Made by a program: the position numbers and the translations under genes. Below the pieces are notes generated by a model, which did not search any database, was not told the origin of the DNA, and was given only the letters and a program-made list of their open reading frames with translations. A DNA stretch of 64,000 bases, taken from positions 434,001 through 498,000 of the forward strand of contig NZ_AP018553.1 of assembly GCF_003967175.1 (NCBI RefSeq). Direction: 5' to 3'. Positions 27,202-36,710 of the stretch are shown piece after piece. The stretch's first letter is position 1. Every line of letters starts with the position of its first letter. Origin of the DNA: Sulfodiicoccus acidiphilus (lineage in GTDB: Archaea; Thermoproteota; Thermoprotei_A; Sulfolobales; Sulfolobaceae).

Positions 27202-28251
27202 ATGCTCTGGCTGGTCTTCACAACTGGGAAGTGCAACCTCACCTGCAATTACTGCGGCGGTTCCTTCGAGAAGGAGGTGGTTCCGTGGGAGGTCAAATAC
27301 AACGTAGAGGCCCTAAGGTCGATCATAGAGAGGGACGAGAACGCCACCGTGGTGTTCTATGGGGGAGAGCCGCTTTCCAACCCCTCCTTCATAATGAGGA
27401 CCATGGATGGTGTGAGAGCTAAGAGGTGGGGAGTGCAAACTAACGGCACGCTGGTTAGACTCCTGCCGGAGAGGTATTGGAGGAGAATGAACGTCGCCCT
27501 CCTCTCCATAGACGGTAGGAGGGAGTTGACGGACAAACACAGAGGAAAGAACGTCTACGACGTCGTGGTCAGGAATTTCAGATACCTAAAGTCCTTGGGC
27601 GTTCCCACCGTGGCTAGGATGACTGTGACTCAGGACACGGAAATATTCGAGGACGTGAAACACCTACTGGACCTCGGGTTCGACAAAGTTCACTGGCAGT
27701 TAAACGTAGTGTGGACAGATAGGTGGGATGTAAAGGAATGGGCCGAACGCTCCTACCTGCCTGGGGTGAGGGCCTTGGTGGACCTCTTCGTAGAGAGGCT
27801 GAGGGAAGGGAAAGTGCTCGGGATAGTTCCCATCTTGGGTGTGGTGAGTGCGCACTTCAATGGAGGGTACGTGGGATCACCGTGTGGAGCTGGGTACCGT
27901 TCGTTCTCCATCACCACCGACGGTAGGGTTCTCTCCTGTCCCATAGCTGTGAGGGAAAAGTGGGCAGAGCTGGGTACCGTAGGAGGGTTCAAGGTCCTTG
28001 AGGACCCCCTTCCTGCTGTCTGCAAGGAGTGTGAGTATAGGAGGTACTGTGGGGGTAGATGCCTTTACGCCTCTCAGGAGCGGTACTGGGGGGAGGAGGG
28101 CTTCAAGGTAGTAGACGAGGTGACCAAGGAGTATCTCAGGATCGTGCTCTCCAGAATGTGGGAGATCGAGGAGCTGATCAGGCGTGGGATAGTGTCGAGG
28201 GAGCAACTGAAGTACGACCCGACTGAGGACTCGACTGAAGTGATTCCCTAG
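27202..28251 (+). CDS. Radical SAM/SPASM enzyme, possibly peptide-modifying (AF1577-like)
   Basis: 349 residues from the ATG at 27202; the 92 codons before it are antisense to the FAD oxidase. The radical SAM cluster is CNLTCNYC (about residues 11-18), with FYGGEPL following. The C-terminal SPASM region has [20 protein letters not shown] and [14 protein letters not shown], giving ligands for auxiliary clusters. Overall it resembles the archaeal group of putative peptide-modifying SPASM enzymes. No precursor peptide gene was found within about 300 bases on either side. It converges with the sulfite reductase gene, overlapping by 74 bases. Confidence 0.85.
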   Translation: MLWLVFTTGKCNLTCNYCGGSFEKEVVPWEVKYNVEALRSIIERDENATVVFYGGEPLSNPSFIMRTMDGVRAKRWGVQTNGTLVRLLPERYWRRMNVALLSIDGRRELTDKHRGKNVYDVVVRNFRYLKSLGVPTVARMTVTQDTEIFEDVKHLLDLGFDKVHWQLNVVWTDRWDVKEWAERSYLPGVRALVDLFVERLREGKVLGIVPILGVVSAHFNGGYVGSPCGAGYRSFSITTDGRVLSCPIAVREKWAELGTVGGFKVLEDPLPAVCKECEYRRYCGGRCLYASQERYWGEEGFKVVDEVTKEYLRIVLSRMWEIEELIRRGIVSREQLKYDPTEDSTEVIP

Positions 28252-30126
28252 CCCTCCTCAGTTCAGCGTAGCCAAGCAACTTCGATTGGACTTTCTTAGG
28301 TGCCATCAGGTGCCTAGTTTTTGGGTGGGACTTGAGCCACTCGATCACCTTTCTCGTCCCTACCCTCCTGAAGAAGTATCCCATGGAACCATCCACTTCC
28401 TCCGGCCCCCTGTACTTCACGTAGAACTCTATCAATGCGTCGCACACTTTCCACACCTCCCCCGCGGGGACTTGGTAGAGGTAGACCTCCCCCGTTTCGT
28501 AGTCGATGAGGGGCTCACCCTGGTGCCTTCCGTCCGTCGTTCCACCTAGCTTGAGCATGTAGAGCTCGTACCCAGAGCCTACCCAGCCAATGGCCCGGGT
28601 GGCTGGCCTGGAACATTGGGCCACACAACCCGACACTCCGATCGACTCTGCCAAGTCCCCCCACTTCTCCTCTAGGACGTCGATGAGTTTAGGCTCGAAG
28701 CGCTCGGAGTCTGTGAAGGACAGCTTGCAAGTTGGGAATCCCACACATGCTATGGAGTTAACCCTGAGCCTACTATACGGCCTCCCGCATCTGTATCCGT
28801 AGCCGAAGGTCCTCAGGTCCCCTCGAACTCAGCCATCCTATCCTTGGGTATGTTGCAGATTAGTAGGTGTTGTTGGGAAGTTATTAGCGCCTCAATGCCA
28901 TCCTCCTCGTACTTGTCCATGATGTACCTTATCATGGTCTTGATCCTACCGTTTGGACCGTCTATAACCCTGCCGTTCTCTACGAATATACCGAAGCAAA
29001 ACCTCCCGTTGCTCTCCTGCTTGGCCCAGCCCAGGTGGTTGACTCTCTCGCCCAACTCGATCTCTACGGGGCTAGTTAGCTCATGACCCATAACCTCGCC
29101 AACCCTCTGCCTCAACCATCGAATCCCCATTAAGTAGACCAAGTACTTGAGCCTAGCCCAGTGTCTGTTCTTCCTGTCCCCCCATTCGGACTGCACAGTC
29201 ACCACAGCATCCAATACAGAGAAGAGCTCATCTCTAGAGCCTGCGTAAGCTAAGGGAACCGCCATGGCTGAGAACGTGGGAAATGCGTTGCTCTCTCCTT
29301 GCGATCCTCCCACGTAAACGTTGAAGCCCTTCACTTTCCCATCCTCAGTGACAGGCACCACTCCCACATCGTTGGTGAGCACTTCTACACAGTCGTCGCC
29401 TACCAATCTCTCCCCATCGTTTAGAAGGGCGCTCACTCCTATCTTGAACTTCCTAGGTAAGAGGTTGTCGGGGTAGGAGAAGCTCCCCTCAGGGGGCCTC
29501 TCCTCCAATCGAGAAGTCTGGGGGAGCTCGAATATCTGAACGAAGGCTGTGGTAGGTAGCTTGAAGTAGTTAGCTATGTCCCTGGCTAGGGAGTTAGCGT
29601 CGAACACCTTGGAATACCTAGAGAACGGGCATGCGGAGGTGTTCCTAACGTTGTCACCGCAACCGTTGAGAGGGAAAACCCCGGCTGAGGCCAGTTCCCT
29701 GACAAGCGGAACTAGATCCGTCTTCCTAACGTGGTGGAACTGAACGTCCTGCCTCGTGGTGAGTTTTATCGACGGCCTGGGTTCTCCCGTGTAGGCGTCA
29801 CTAACGGTGTACCTGTCCGCCAGGGAATCTATAACTCTCCACTGGGTGGGCGTTATGGGACCTCCTCCAGGTATAGCGACCCTCACCATGTAGATGTAGT
29901 CCCTGTCTGCACCCCTCTTCACCTTGTCCCTGTTGAACTCCAGGTAGATCCCGCAGGACTTAAGCACGTCCACCGCCTCCGACTCTACGTCGTCCCTGCC
30001 TTGGTCTCTTAACTTTGAGTAGGCGTCAACCCCGTCGATCCTCATCCCACGGGTGGAGATCTTTACCCTCTCCACCTCGCTGTACTCCGAAGGATCTGTC
30101 TTGAATTTAGGATTTACACCTTCCAT
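28178..30126 (-). pseudogene. Ferredoxin-type sulfite reductase, frameshifted
   Basis: Frames 28813-30126 and 28178-28744 are two parts of one siroheme sulfite/nitrite reductase. Adding one G to the four-G run at 28819-28822 restores a 650-codon frame through TFGYGYRCGRPYSRLRVNSI to the cluster cysteines CVGFPTC and GCVAQC. N-terminal half: RVKISTRGMRIDG, TRQDVQFHHV and CGDNVRNTSACP. It reduces sulfite to sulfide for cysteine synthesis. It is divergent from the APS/PAPS reductase and ATP sulfurylase genes, completing assimilatory sulfate reduction. Because the pathway is otherwise intact, a sequencing error or a very recent loss is likely. Confidence 0.88.
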
Positions 30127-30355
30127 TACGTAAGTCTCGATAAATACAGAATATAAACTAGTGATCTTTCTGTTTCCATCGCCACTAGTATGAAGGTATC
30201 ATGCGTAATAATCTTCCGTAATTTCCCGTTTGCTATGCCCACTAGTAAGAGGAGAGGGAAAAATAACTATAGCTAGTCCCACAAAGAATGTCTTCATTAA
30301 AAAGAACGCACTTTGTGGAAGAAACGCTTAAAACATTGATGCTGTTGAACAGGTC
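30127..30355. promoter_or_regulatory. Divergent promoter region of the sulfate-assimilation genes
   Basis: On the minus strand AGTTTATATT (about 30149-30158) and GTATTTATC (about 30137-30145) lie before the sulfite reductase ATG. On the plus strand GCTTAAAACATT (about 30327) lies about 28 bases before the GTG of the reductase gene. The region is AT-rich and is a natural place for sulfur-dependent control. No operator was identified. Confidence 0.45.
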
Positions 30356-31027
30356 GTGGACTTCGAATCCATGAGCGCTGAACAACTAGTTAGATGGACG
30401 TTCCAGGAGTTCGGGGAGGAGGCGGCCATCGCCTCGAGCTTCGGTGCCGAAGACGTCGTGATAATTGACATGGCCTATAGACTGGGCGTTAAGTTCAGGG
30501 TGTTCACAATCGACACAGGAAGACTACCCCAGGAGACTTACGACGTTATGGAAGAGGTGAGGAACAAGTACGGGATCAACGTGGAGGTCTACTTCCCCGA
30601 CAGAGAGAGGGTAGAGGAAATGGTGAGGAGATTCGGCCCTAACCTGTTTTACAGGGGAGTCGAGCTTAGGAGGTTCTGCTGCAGGGTAAGGAAGGTCGAG
30701 CCCCTTGGGAGGGCCCTCAAGGGACTTAAGGCGTGGATTACGGGATTAAGGAGGGATCAGTCGGAGACCAGGGAGTCCATAGGGAAGGTGGAAGTAGACA
30801 ACACCCACGGTGGAATAACGAAGGTCAACCCCCTGGCAGACTGGACGTGGGACATGGTGTGGAGCTACATAAGGGCAAAGAGCGTTCCCTACAACAGACT
30901 CCACGACATAGGGTATCCTAGCATAGGCTGCGCTCCATGCACCCGCGCAGTGAAACCGGGAGAACCTCTGAGGGCAGGCAGGTGGTGGTGGGAGCAAGAG
31001 AAGAAGGAGTGCGGAATGCACTTCTAG
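30356..31027 (+). CDS. cysH: Phosphoadenylyl/adenylyl-sulfate reductase
   Basis: 223 residues from a GTG. PP-loop-like SSFGAEDVVIIDM, then TIDTGRLPQETYD, and the catalytic C-terminal ECGMHF (residues 219-223 region). The cysteine pairs FCC and CAPC mark the [4Fe-4S] cluster of the APS-reductase subgroup, so the substrate is more likely APS than PAPS; no APS kinase gene is present here, which agrees. It is followed without a gap by ATP sulfurylase and is divergent from sulfite reductase. Confidence 0.92.
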   Translation: MDFESMSAEQLVRWTFQEFGEEAAIASSFGAEDVVIIDMAYRLGVKFRVFTIDTGRLPQETYDVMEEVRNKYGINVEVYFPDRERVEEMVRRFGPNLFYRGVELRRFCCRVRKVEPLGRALKGLKAWITGLRRDQSETRESIGKVEVDNTHGGITKVNPLADWTWDMVWSYIRAKSVPYNRLHDIGYPSIGCAPCTRAVKPGEPLRAGRWWWEQEKKECGMHF

Positions 31028-32158
31028 GTGACGAAGTTGATCCCTCTACCTCACGGCGGGAAGTTAGTTAACAGGATACCGTTGGAGAAACGAAGGGAGA
31101 GACTCCTAGAGGAGGCAAAGGAGATGCCAAAAGTGGAGGTGGACGTTGGCAGAGCCCTAGATCTGGAGGCAATTGCGGACGGCGCCTTCAGTCCTTTGGA
31201 GGGGTTCATGACAAGGGAGGAGTTAGAGAGTGTCGTCAAAGAGAGGAGGACTCCCGACGGACTCCCCTGGACTATCCCAATTTTACTACCTGGGAAGTCC
31301 GAGGAAGGAGAGGAGGTGGCCTTGACCTATAGAGGAAGGATCTTAGGGCTTATTGAGGTCGAGGACACGTTCTCTTTCGATCTGCACGAGCTTAACAAAA
31401 GGGTCTTCGGTACTGACGATCCCTCCCACCCAGGCGTGGCCAGGGTCAGGGTTCTAGGGGACAAGTTCCTTGGGGGGAAAGTGGAACTATTGGACAGAAC
31501 TAGGGACAAGTTCCTAGATCACTACCTCCCTCCCTTTCAAGTAAGGAAGGTTATAAGAGAGAGGGGATGGAAAACTATGGTCGGATTCCAGACTAGGAAC
31601 GCCCCACACACTGGGCACGAGTACGTCCAGAAAGTGGCCCTTACCCTCTACGACGGGCTCTTCGTGAACCCGTTGGTAGGTTGGAAGAAAAAGGGAGATT
31701 TCAAGGACGAAGTGGTGGTGTCGGCCTACAGGGTGCTGATAGACAACTACTTCCCCCAGGGAAAGGTGTTGTTCGGAGTCCTCAGGACGGAAATGAGGTA
31801 CGCTGGACCCCTGGAGGCAGTACACCACGCCATAGTGAGAAAGAACTTCGGGTGTTCCCACATAATCGTGGGCAGGGACCACGCCGGAGTAGGGAACTTC
31901 TACCATCCCTACGCTGCCCACGAAGTGTTCTCCCAGTTCCCAGATCTTGGGATAACTCCCATCCTCCTCCCAGAGGCTTGGTATTGTGTGAAGTGCGGTG
32001 GTGTGACAAACTCCAAAGTGTGTCCCCACGATGACGTAGTTAGGTTCAGCGGTACGAAAGTCAGGGAACTCCTGTCCAGCGGAAAAGCGCCACCTAGGGA
32101 GCTAGTGAGACCAGAGGTCGCGGAGGCTATAATGAGCCACGGAGATCCATTCATTTAA
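31028..32158 (+). CDS. sat: Sulfate adenylyltransferase (ATP sulfurylase)
   Basis: 376 residues from a GTG directly after cysH. Substrate motifs GFQTRNAPHTGHEY (about 181) and GRDHAGVGNFY, plus the zinc site CVKCGG...VCPH of archaeal and thermophilic enzymes. It makes APS from ATP and sulfate. No APS kinase domain is fused. In an organism that may oxidise sulfur the same enzyme could work in reverse, but the operon with cysH favours assimilation. A deleted tnpB element starts 5 bases after its stop. Confidence 0.95.
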   Translation: MTKLIPLPHGGKLVNRIPLEKRRERLLEEAKEMPKVEVDVGRALDLEAIADGAFSPLEGFMTREELESVVKERRTPDGLPWTIPILLPGKSEEGEEVALTYRGRILGLIEVEDTFSFDLHELNKRVFGTDDPSHPGVARVRVLGDKFLGGKVELLDRTRDKFLDHYLPPFQVRKVIRERGWKTMVGFQTRNAPHTGHEYVQKVALTLYDGLFVNPLVGWKKKGDFKDEVVVSAYRVLIDNYFPQGKVLFGVLRTEMRYAGPLEAVHHAIVRKNFGCSHIIVGRDHAGVGNFYHPYAAHEVFSQFPDLGITPILLPEAWYCVKCGGVTNSKVCPHDDVVRFSGTKVRELLSSGKAPPRELVRPEVAEAIMSHGDPFI

Positions 32159-32162
32159 CTCA

Positions 32163-32557
32163 CCAGAGACCCCGCCCTTACGGGCGGGGAGTATAAGTGT
32201 AAATATCAAAACAGACATGAAAAGATCTGGGACGTTCCCTGAAAGCTGAAGTAAAGATAGCAATACGAGGAAAAATCCTGAACCCTAATGAAGAGAAGAG
32301 GCACGAACTAAACGTAGTCCTAGAACATCAAGAACTTGTCACAGACGCGGGCACGTTGCCCGCACGGACGGAAGGGAATACAGACGTAAGTGCGGTGTGG
32401 TACGTAACCGCGACTTGAACGCGTCGATCAACGTAGCCCGTGCCTCAACGAGAGGTACAGGTCGGGGGTAGGTAAACACCCCGAAGGGGGGATGAAGGTG
32501 CACCGCGAAGGGTACTGGAAACCCCGAAGCCCCGCCCGTGAGGACGGGGTGGTTTAC
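32163..32557 (+). mobile_element. Non-autonomous, internally deleted derivative of the tnpB element
   Basis: 395 bases with the same ends as 20890-22155 (CCAGAGACCCC on the left, GGTTTAC on the right, each with a hairpin). The first about 150 and last about 240 bases match that element, and the centre is missing. The breakpoint matches a CCCTAGA repeat present at 21045-21051 and 21914-21920 in the long copy; removing one repeat unit plus the segment between them (869 bp) predicts 397 bases. The shared absence of one zinc-finger cysteine codon shows descent from the same lineage. No protein; the 3' guide-RNA-like region is kept. Confidence 0.85.
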
Positions 32558-32695
32558 TTAACTCCCCCGATCTTGTTCACCGCGAACTTCAACGCGCGAG
32601 AGTCGACACTCGACTTTTAATTTGATTGATAATAACATAAATTATGGAGTCTCACCTGTCGAACGGTTTTTAGTCGGAAATGTTGAGATGCCCCC
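32558..32695. promoter_or_regulatory. Spacer with likely promoter of the phosphatase gene
   Basis: AT-rich stretch (TTTTAATTTGATTGATAATA near 32612-32634) before the ATG at 32696. A good TATA candidate, not closely defined. Confidence 0.35.
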
Positions 32696-33319
32696 ATGAT
32701 CCTGATCCTCGTGAGACACGGAAAAAGCGTGGCCAACGTGAATAAGGTTCTCTCTAACGACCCAGATAAGTACCCTCTCACAGAGGAGGGTCTTCAGCAG
32801 GCTAGCTTCACCGCAAGGGAGTTGAGAAAGTTGATGGTAAGCAAGCTCTACACAAGCCCCATATTGAGGGCGTACCAGACCGCTACTGTGATAGGGGAGG
32901 CGTTGGGGTTGATCCCGGTGGTTGATGGTAGACTGAGGGAGAGGGACTTAGGCGAACTTAACAACACTTACATGGAGGCAGATCACTGGAAGTTGAGGTT
33001 GATGAGGAAGGAGATAGAGGCGAGAGGTCTGGAGAACTGGGACTCCCTGAAGAGAAGGATAGCGAACTTCGTCGAAGCCGTAGCCGGGGAAGAAGTGGTG
33101 GTGGCGGTGAGCCACTACGACCCCATCAGGGCCTTCGTGTCCATCGCAACTGGCGTGGAGGAGGACGTGTCACTCTGGGGAGTGTCTATTCCAAACGCCA
33201 GTATGACCATCGCCCTATATGGAGAAGGAAGGGTGAAGCTCCTGACGATAGGAGCTCCCGTCCTACTTCCAAGCGTGCTGTCTCAGCTTAACCCTCAACC
33301 CGAGCTCAGAGGCGAGTGA
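32696..33319 (+). CDS. Histidine phosphatase (phosphoglycerate mutase-like)
   Basis: 207 residues. The RHG motif is VRHGKSVAN (His8), the acidic and second basic block is LYTSPILRAYQTA, and the second histidine is in SHYDPIRAF. A phosphomonoesterase; the substrate is unknown (cobalamin-pathway CobC-like or sugar phosphate are options). It converges with dtdA, overlapping by 57 bases. Confidence 0.88.
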   Translation: MILILVRHGKSVANVNKVLSNDPDKYPLTEEGLQQASFTARELRKLMVSKLYTSPILRAYQTATVIGEALGLIPVVDGRLRERDLGELNNTYMEADHWKLRLMRKEIEARGLENWDSLKRRIANFVEAVAGEEVVVAVSHYDPIRAFVSIATGVEEDVSLWGVSIPNASMTIALYGEGRVKLLTIGAPVLLPSVLSQLNPQPELRGE

Positions 33320-33979
33320 ACTCACCCTTCTCTTAGTCGCGAAGTTCAAGTCGTCTAGTACGACCTCATCGAGCGGTTCAGCGCTCTTAGTCATGGCCTC
33401 CCTCAATATGACGTCTGAAACCTCGGGAAGTTGGTGCCTAGATATTATGTGACCGAAGCAGTGGGTCTCCATCCTCGTGAATGAGGGGGCGTAGTGGCCA
33501 CCCCCTATTCCAGCAGCCTTCGTGCACTGGATCTCGGTGTACGAGTCCACCGCACTCTCTACGGCGTCCACCAAGAACTTGACGTATTTAGCGTTCCGCC
33601 AAACCTCCTCCCTACTCCCTAGCTCGACGAACACCAGTGGAGAGTCTAGGGTGGGCCCGTGATGGGTTGCCTCGTAACTCGCGGGCAGATCTGCTCCCCT
33701 CAGGTTTGCGAGGACGGTGAAGGCCAGTCTCGGATAAGCTACTCCCAGCTTGAGCGGCTCACCCCCGCTACTAACGGCAGTGGGGTTGCCTGGATGATGG
33801 ACTGTAAAAGTCGGTATACCGGATTTACTGTAGTGTCTACAGATCATTACTGCCGGGTCAGTGCCTCGATAAGTGAAGTCCACTACTTCCGTTTCGACGT
33901 CCTCGAACCCATACCCTAGTTGCTTAATCGTCTGTCCGACCGGATCCTTGGACGAGTAGAGTATTCTGACTACCACCAT
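33263..33979 (-). CDS. dtdA: D-aminoacyl-tRNA deacylase (archaeal/plant type, DTD2)
   Basis: 238 residues. Signature blocks: HHPGNPT, ATHHGPT, FVELGS and GGGHYAPSFT. It removes D-amino acids wrongly attached to tRNA. Full length. It converges with the phosphatase gene and shares no operon. Confidence 0.93.
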   Translation of the reverse strand: MVVVRILYSSKDPVGQTIKQLGYGFEDVETEVVDFTYRGTDPAVMICRHYSKSGIPTFTVHHPGNPTAVSSGGEPLKLGVAYPRLAFTVLANLRGADLPASYEATHHGPTLDSPLVFVELGSREEVWRNAKYVKFLVDAVESAVDSYTEIQCTKAAGIGGGHYAPSFTRMETHCFGHIISRHQLPEVSDVILREAMTKSAEPLDEVVLDDLNFATKRRVSSLASELGLRVKLRQHAWK

Positions 33980-34109
33980 AGTGGGGCAGGTGAAGGAGAG
34001 ATAAATGAGTTACCCCTCTGACCACATTAACTGCGGGGCATCTAGAGTGGGGCTAGTCCCACATTCAGGGTTCGGATCCCTCCTCACAGCTCAGTACTGT
34101 TCGTTCTCA

Positions 34110-34745
34110 TCACCTGGGACAGGCCCTTATGCAGACGAACGAGCCTGCATCTCCCTCCACGGCAGGCTCCACCTCCTCAGTCAGCTCTCCCTTTGTGAGG
34201 GTCGAGTATGTCAGCTCCACGCGAAAGTCCCGAAGAAGCGAGTACACCTCCGCCCTAGTTAGAAACCTGGCTCTAGAATAGTACTTGTGTCCCCCTTTAC
34301 CCATTCTAAAGTATCGCTCTCCCAAGGGCGAGTCCAAGGGAATGAAGCAAAGTCCTATGGCCTCGCGGCTCACTCTCCTCATCTCCCGCAGTAGGCCCTC
34401 AACGTCCTCCACGAAACACAAGGTCGAGGCCACGAAGGAAGTCCTGAAGGATCTGTCACGAAATGGGAGGGCGAGTGCGTCCCCCAACACCCTCTCTCCC
34501 TTGGCTTCCTGAAGCATGTAGGGTGAGATGTCTAGGGAAACTACCAAGCCCTCTATGACCTCGTGGAAGGCACCAGTTCCAGCTCCTACGTCCAGACAGT
34601 CTCTGAGCCTCAACTTCGCCACCGCAGAGGCCTCGCTCCTGTAGACTGCCTCATGCTTCCTGTACCAGGAAGCGTACGCTGCCCCCTCTGTGAAGGGATC
34701 TTCTATTTCTAGAGACGGCTCCTCTCCCGAATTCTCCTTCGTCAT
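34110..34745 (-). CDS. Class I SAM-dependent methyltransferase
   Basis: 211 residues. Motif I CLDVGAGTGAFHEV, then VVSLDISPYMLQEAKG, motif IV-like DALALPFRDRSF and STLCFVEDVEGLLREMRRV, the layout of UbiE/Methyltransf_11 proteins. The substrate cannot be read. Single gene. Confidence 0.87.
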   Translation of the reverse strand: MTKENSGEEPSLEIEDPFTEGAAYASWYRKHEAVYRSEASAVAKLRLRDCLDVGAGTGAFHEVIEGLVVSLDISPYMLQEAKGERVLGDALALPFRDRSFRTSFVASTLCFVEDVEGLLREMRRVSREAIGLCFIPLDSPLGERYFRMGKGGHKYYSRARFLTRAEVYSLLRDFRVELTYSTLTKGELTEEVEPAVEGDAGSFVCIRACPR

Positions 34746-35057
34746 GAAGAGTTCCCTTCTGGGTAGTTAATCCGTACAAACTTCGGTTCGGAGATACTTG
34801 ATTCGCTCCGCGGGGGAGGGCGTTGGGGACAACCCCAACTTAAAAGTAGATCCGTCGTCGAACGGTTTCGTACCTTATAGAGAAGGGAGCGATGTTCATG
34901 CCCTCCCTTAGGTATCGCAGAACCTTCAATTGAGCTAGTAAGGAAAATCTTCCACTTCACTAGAGGAACTTCGACGAGTAGGTATTTAAACTCTGTAAGG
35001 GGTGTGGATAGTTTTCCTTCAGGCGGAGATCTTGTTTCCTGTAGCAAATCTGGTTAT
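34746..35057. other. Gene-free stretch
   Basis: A 101-codon minus frame here has no family and a poor composition, and I do not accept it. A short hairpin GTTGGGGACAACCCCAAC (34832-34849) followed by TTAAAAG is the only notable structure; it could end transcription of the ABC transporter operon. Confidence 0.4.
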
Positions 35058-35795
35058 TCACCTCCTTCCCACGAAGGAGGAGGCCACGGCGAATATGAGT
35101 CCCGTTAAGAACACGCCAACGTCCCAAGGAAGTGCCAACAATGAACCGTGAAGGGAGTAGTAGAGGGACTGGGAGACATAGGTCGTTGGTTCGAGGTAAG
35201 TGAGGTACCTGAAGGGAATGGGCACGATCGAGGGAGGGAAGTAGACTGGCGCAAAGAAGGAGAGCACAAAGGCTATCACATTGGAGTATTGGTTAACGGC
35301 CCTCTGACTCCTTATTCCGAGTCCCAGAAGCATCCCGAGCATCGAGCTTGAGAACAAGGAAAGTACTGCCGACACCGTCAAAAGGGGAACGGCCTCCAGT
35401 GGGACTACGACTCCCAGTAAGAGCTCCCCTAACACTATAACGACGGGAAGGACCACTAGAGTCGATATGCCGTTAGAGACTGCTATGGTGAAGGAGTAAA
35501 GTTCCCTCGGCACCCCCGCCGCCAGCATGAGGGAGAACCTTCCCCTGTTCCTCTCCCCTGCCAATATCTGTGCCACGCCACTCACCACGCTGACGAAGAC
35601 GTAGAAGGTGGCGGTGCCCGATATGACGTAGAAGGACGCGGAAGCGGCGGAGACGAACTTGAAGAGCAAGAGGAGTCCCAGAGGGAAGAAGAGGGAAAAG
35701 AACACCACCGAGGGGAGGTAGCTCTTAACCATCTTCAGCTGCATCTTGAGGAGCTGTCCGAACTGCTCTATATGGGACTCAACTTCCCTCCTCAC
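35058..35795 (-). CDS. ABC-2 type transporter permease
   Basis: 245 residues with six hydrophobic segments (for example YLPSVVFFSLFFPLGLLLLF and SFYVISGTATFYVFVSVVSG) and the ABC-2 feature GERNRGRFSLMLAAGV in the first cytoplasmic loop. It overlaps the repaired 3' end of the ATPase gene by 17 bases, so the two form an exporter. The cargo is unknown; drug, lipid or polysaccharide exporters share this form. Confidence 0.88.
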   Translation of the reverse strand: MRREVESHIEQFGQLLKMQLKMVKSYLPSVVFFSLFFPLGLLLLFKFVSAASASFYVISGTATFYVFVSVVSGVAQILAGERNRGRFSLMLAAGVPRELYSFTIAVSNGISTLVVLPVVIVLGELLLGVVVPLEAVPLLTVSAVLSLFSSSMLGMLLGLGIRSQRAVNQYSNVIAFVLSFFAPVYFPPSIVPIPFRYLTYLEPTTYVSQSLYYSLHGSLLALPWDVGVFLTGLIFAVASSFVGRR

Positions 35796-36611
35796 TGGCC
35801 ACCACCTCCATATATATCTCCTCTAGAGATGGGAGTCTCACTTCGAACTTGCCGTCCAGTGCAGCTATGACCTCCTTCACCTTGTCCCCCTTACCCTAAT
35901 ACTCTTACCAGTCGAGTAGTCCACTACCTCGTACCAGTCGGAGAACTTCTCCTTTATTTCGGCGGGAGTGCCGGCGTATATCACCTTCCTGTTGAGAAAG
36001 TAGATCCTGTCGGAGAGTTTCTCGGCCTCATCCAAGTAGTGGGTGGTGAGAAGTATACCCTTCCCCTCCTTCCGGAGCTCCTGAAGTAGGTCCCACACCT
36101 CCCTCCTAGAGGAGGGGTCGAGGCCGACCGTGGGTTCGTCAAGCACTACGAAGTCGGGCTGATTGATCAGTGCCATGCCTATGAGGAGCTTCCTCCTCAT
36201 GCCGCCAGAAAGCTCGTCTGCGAGCGAGTTCCGCTTCTCCCAGAGACCGAGCCTCTGCAGGAGCGTCTCAGCAGTGGTCCTCAGGACGTGCCCCTTCACA
36301 CCCTTGAGCCTCCCAGCGTAGTAGACGTTGTCCCACACCGAGAGGTCACTGTACGGGGAACATTCCTGTGGTATCACCCCCATCCTCCGTTTGACCAGCG
36401 AATCGGTGGGCGACTTTCCTAGGAGACTTATCTTCCCCTTGTCTGGCTTGAGTTCACCGTATATTTGCATGACCAACGTAGTCTTCCCAGCGCCGTTGGG
36501 ACCTAGGAGGGAAACTATCTCTCCACTTCTCACTTCCATACTCACCCCCTCATTGGCCACCACGTTTCCGAAGGACTTCCACACGTCGCTGATCTTTAAC
36601 AGGAGTCCCAT
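35779..36611 (-). pseudogene. ABC transporter ATPase, frameshifted close to its C-terminus
   Basis: Start taken at the ATG 36611 (MGLLLKISDVWKSFG). Walker A GPNGAGKTT, signature LSGGMRRKLLIG, Walker B VVLDEPTVGLD and switch His in TTHYLDEA. As given, the frame ends at 35877 after IRVRGTR. Adding one G to the five-G run at 35886-35890 continues through DKVKEVIAALDGKFEVRLPS to a stop at 35779, the normal C-terminal domain of this family (about 277 residues). The ATPase core is intact, so the product may still work even if the deletion is real. Co-transcribed with the permease gene. Confidence 0.85.
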
Positions 36612-36710
36612 CACGGAACTTACGAAATATGGGTAAAAAATTCCCCTGAGAGTCAAGTTTTCGGCCTCCTATCCTTAAAGTTATATCCGTCGACTCCTAC
36701 TACAATACGA

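Noticed and set aside
34020-34095. tRNA-like T-arm (AGGGTTCGGATCCCT)
   Set aside because: The near-invariant A58 is G, the T-stem is only four pairs, and no acceptor or D-arm partner is found upstream.
34742-35047. 101-codon minus frame between the methyltransferase and ABC genes
   Set aside because: Proline/serine-rich composition without family resemblance or start signal.
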